A program made the translations under genes and the position numbers. Of a stretch of 6,785 bases of DNA, positions 5,849-6,785 are shown one piece after another. The notes below the pieces were generated by a model. That model saw only the letters and a program-made list of their open reading frames with translations. It searched no databases and was not told where the DNA came from. Each line of letters begins with the position of its first letter. The first letter of the stretch is position 1. The stretch covers positions 1 to 6,785 of the forward strand of contig CAZJWK010000126.1 in NCBI GenBank assembly GCA_964549595.1, written 5' to 3'. Source of the DNA: CAZQQN01 sp964549595 (GTDB taxonomy: Bacteria > Bacteroidota > Bacteroidia > CAILMK01 > CAYYUA01).

Positions 5849-5884
5849 ACACCCCCAAGATCGGCTAGCCGATCCTGGGGGTGT
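5849..5884 (-). terminator. 36-bp palindrome, probable leftward terminator at the insertion sequence edge
   Basis: Two 18-nt arms pair at 17 positions; the only mismatch is A5858/C5875. The centre GATCGGCTAGCCGATC (5859-5874) is a perfect 16-bp palindrome, flanked by ACACCCCCA/TGGGGGTGT. Read on the - strand the stem runs into GTTTTAATAAAG, a U-tract suited to intrinsic termination leftward. On the + strand no T-run follows. It directly adjoins the presumed left end of the IS256-family element, so it may insulate the element or be its insertion target. Confidence 0.5.
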
Positions 5885-6785
5885 GGGCTCATAGTTAATT
5901 TTGTAAATGAACAATAAAAAACAAAAGCTATGAGCAAGATCAAAAATTCTTATCAAAATTGTGAAATGCTTAACGAAGTTATGAGGCAGCCGCTTGAAGC
6001 CAAAATCCATCTTCTTCAAAATTACAATGAAATGGTTCATTATCTGGCCAACGATATTTTGGAAGAGCTTTGTCAAAATTATTGTGGCCGCCCTTATGAA
6101 GCATTTGGTCAAAAACAATTTGTTAGATATGGTACTAATCCGGGAAGTCTGAAAATTGGAAATGAGAACCTTCCTGTAAAAGTACCACGGATAAAGGACA
6201 AGGAGGAGAGTAAAGTATTCAACATTCCCGAATACAAGGACTTCAATAAGCAACAAGAACCAAGTGAGGACTTACTTAAAGCTATTGTTAAAGGAGTAAG
6301 TACCAGAGATTATCAGGAAGTTTTTCATCACATTGCCCAAGGCCTTGGATTAAGTGATTCCCAGATTAGCCAGGCTTTTAAACAAGAAAGCAGTGAAAAG
6401 CTTAAGGAGTTTCAGGAAAGAGATTTGTCGCAATATGATTTGGTAGGCTTGATGATAGACGGAAAATTTTTAGCCCGTGAGCAGATGATCATTGTATTAG
6501 GCATTACCAGTGAAGGTTTTAAAATTCCTCTTGATTTTATACAGGCTACTACAGAACACCATCGTCCTATAAAGGAGCTTCTTGCCAATCTCAAAGAACG
6601 TGGGATGAGTTTCGAAGAGGGGCTTTTAATTTCAATTGATGGAGCAAAAGGCCTGCATAAAGCAGTAGAAGAAGTTTTCGGCCATGTGGCCTTTATTCAA
6701 CGATGCCAATGGCATAAAAGAGAAAATGTCCTTAGCTATCTTCCTGAAAAGAACCAGGAGCACTATAAGAGAAGAATACAGCACG
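5885..6785 (+). mobile_element. IS256-family insertion sequence, left part (cut by window end)
   Basis: The element is defined by its transposase gene at 5930. The left boundary is an estimate: GGGCTCATAGTTAATTTTGT (5885-5904) has the AATTTTGTAAA-like block often found in IS256-family terminal repeats, and starts just after the palindrome. The right end, the partner repeat and the target duplication are outside the window, so the exact boundary cannot be fixed. Confidence 0.6.
5930..6785 (+). CDS. IS256-family (mutator-type) transposase, 3' truncated by window
   Basis: Seen: an uninterrupted frame of 285 codons from ATG 5930 to the window end, after an in-frame stop at 5915-5917. The first catalytic aspartate is D177 (GLMIDGKFL) and the second D237 (LISIDGAKG). 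They are followed by the family signature C259-QWH262-KR264-EN266. An N-terminal helical DNA-binding part precedes them. Family knowledge: IS256/MULE transposases use a DDE RNase H-like fold and usually run to about 390-430 residues, so the catalytic glutamate and about a third of the protein lie beyond the window. No frameshift or stop is seen, so this part looks intact and possibly active. The long antisense frame over its start (5753-6256, -) is not a gene. Confidence 0.93.
   Translation, partial: MSKIKNSYQNCEMLNEVMRQPLEAKIHLLQNYNEMVHYLANDILEELCQNYCGRPYEAFGQKQFVRYGTNPGSLKIGNENLPVKVPRIKDKEESKVFNIPEYKDFNKQQEPSEDLLKAIVKGVSTRDYQEVFHHIAQGLGLSDSQISQAFKQESSEKLKEFQERDLSQYDLVGLMIDGKFLAREQMIIVLGITSEGFKIPLDFIQATTEHHRPIKELLANLKERGMSFEEGLLISIDGAKGLHKAVEEVFGHVAFIQRCQWHKRENVLSYLPEKNQEHYKRRIQH

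Larger units (their letters stand above)
5176..5929. other. 754-bp region without a large gene between tryptophanase and the transposase
   Basis: Both strands were read. No long ORF is believable. The region carries the tryptophanase operator and promoter (5195-5239), a possible 31-codon ORF (5578-5673, -) with its own promoter-like element and operator (5692-5735), a small hairpin (5813-5827), a long palindrome (5849-5884) and the presumed left end of the insertion sequence. Bases 5240-5577 show nothing I can support. Confidence 0.65.

Noticed and set aside
5753..6256. 167-codon - strand frame over the transposase start
   Set aside because: It is antisense to a clear IS256-family transposase and crosses the IS edge and the palindrome; the product has no family-like features.
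1..6785. CRISPR array, tRNA or rRNA genes
   Set aside because: No regularly spaced direct repeats, cloverleaf-like segments or rRNA-like stretches were seen on either strand.

Overview
The window reads as a chromosomal segment of a Bacteroidota bacterium. The evidence is promoter-like elements resembling the Bacteroidota -7 consensus TAnnTTTG, a general lack of strong Shine-Dalgarno sequences before the genes, moderately AT-rich DNA, and protein sequences that resemble Cytophagales-type homologues. The lineage is an inference; no marker gene is present.

Layout, left to right: the last 25 codons of an unidentified + strand gene (1-80); a 409-bp intergenic region with a hairpin and an FNR-type operator; a + strand radical SAM/SPASM protein of the AhbD/NirJ-like class (490-1581); a short convergent spacer with a possible terminator. 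Then comes a leftward block transcribed in the order tryptophanase (3796-5175), Crp/Fnr regulator with an N-terminal cysteine cluster (2998-3708), and a 12-helix heme-copper-oxidase-like membrane protein (1753-2991). Upstream of tryptophanase is a 754-bp region without a large gene. It holds two FNR-type palindromes, a possible 31-codon ORF and two hairpins. The right end is the beginning of an IS256-family insertion sequence whose transposase (from 5930) is cut by the window edge.

The most notable feature is regulatory. Four intergenic palindromes fit TGAY-N4-RTCA, and they lie upstream of the radical SAM gene, the tryptophanase gene, the fnr-like gene and the 31-codon ORF. Reading every TGAC/TGAT on the + strand by eye gave only one further match, inside a coding region. 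For the radical SAM and tryptophanase genes the distance from palindrome centre to the final G of the promoter-like octamer is identical (36.5 bp), and for the small ORF it is 35.5 bp. These distances fit class II activation by an FNR-like protein centred near -41.5. The simplest reading is a local oxygen- or redox-responsive regulon. In it an Fe-S FNR-like regulator controls indole/pyruvate/ammonia production from tryptophan, a radical SAM enzyme possibly linked to tetrapyrrole chemistry, a probable heme membrane protein, and perhaps a microprotein. The functional link between these genes is inferred, not shown.
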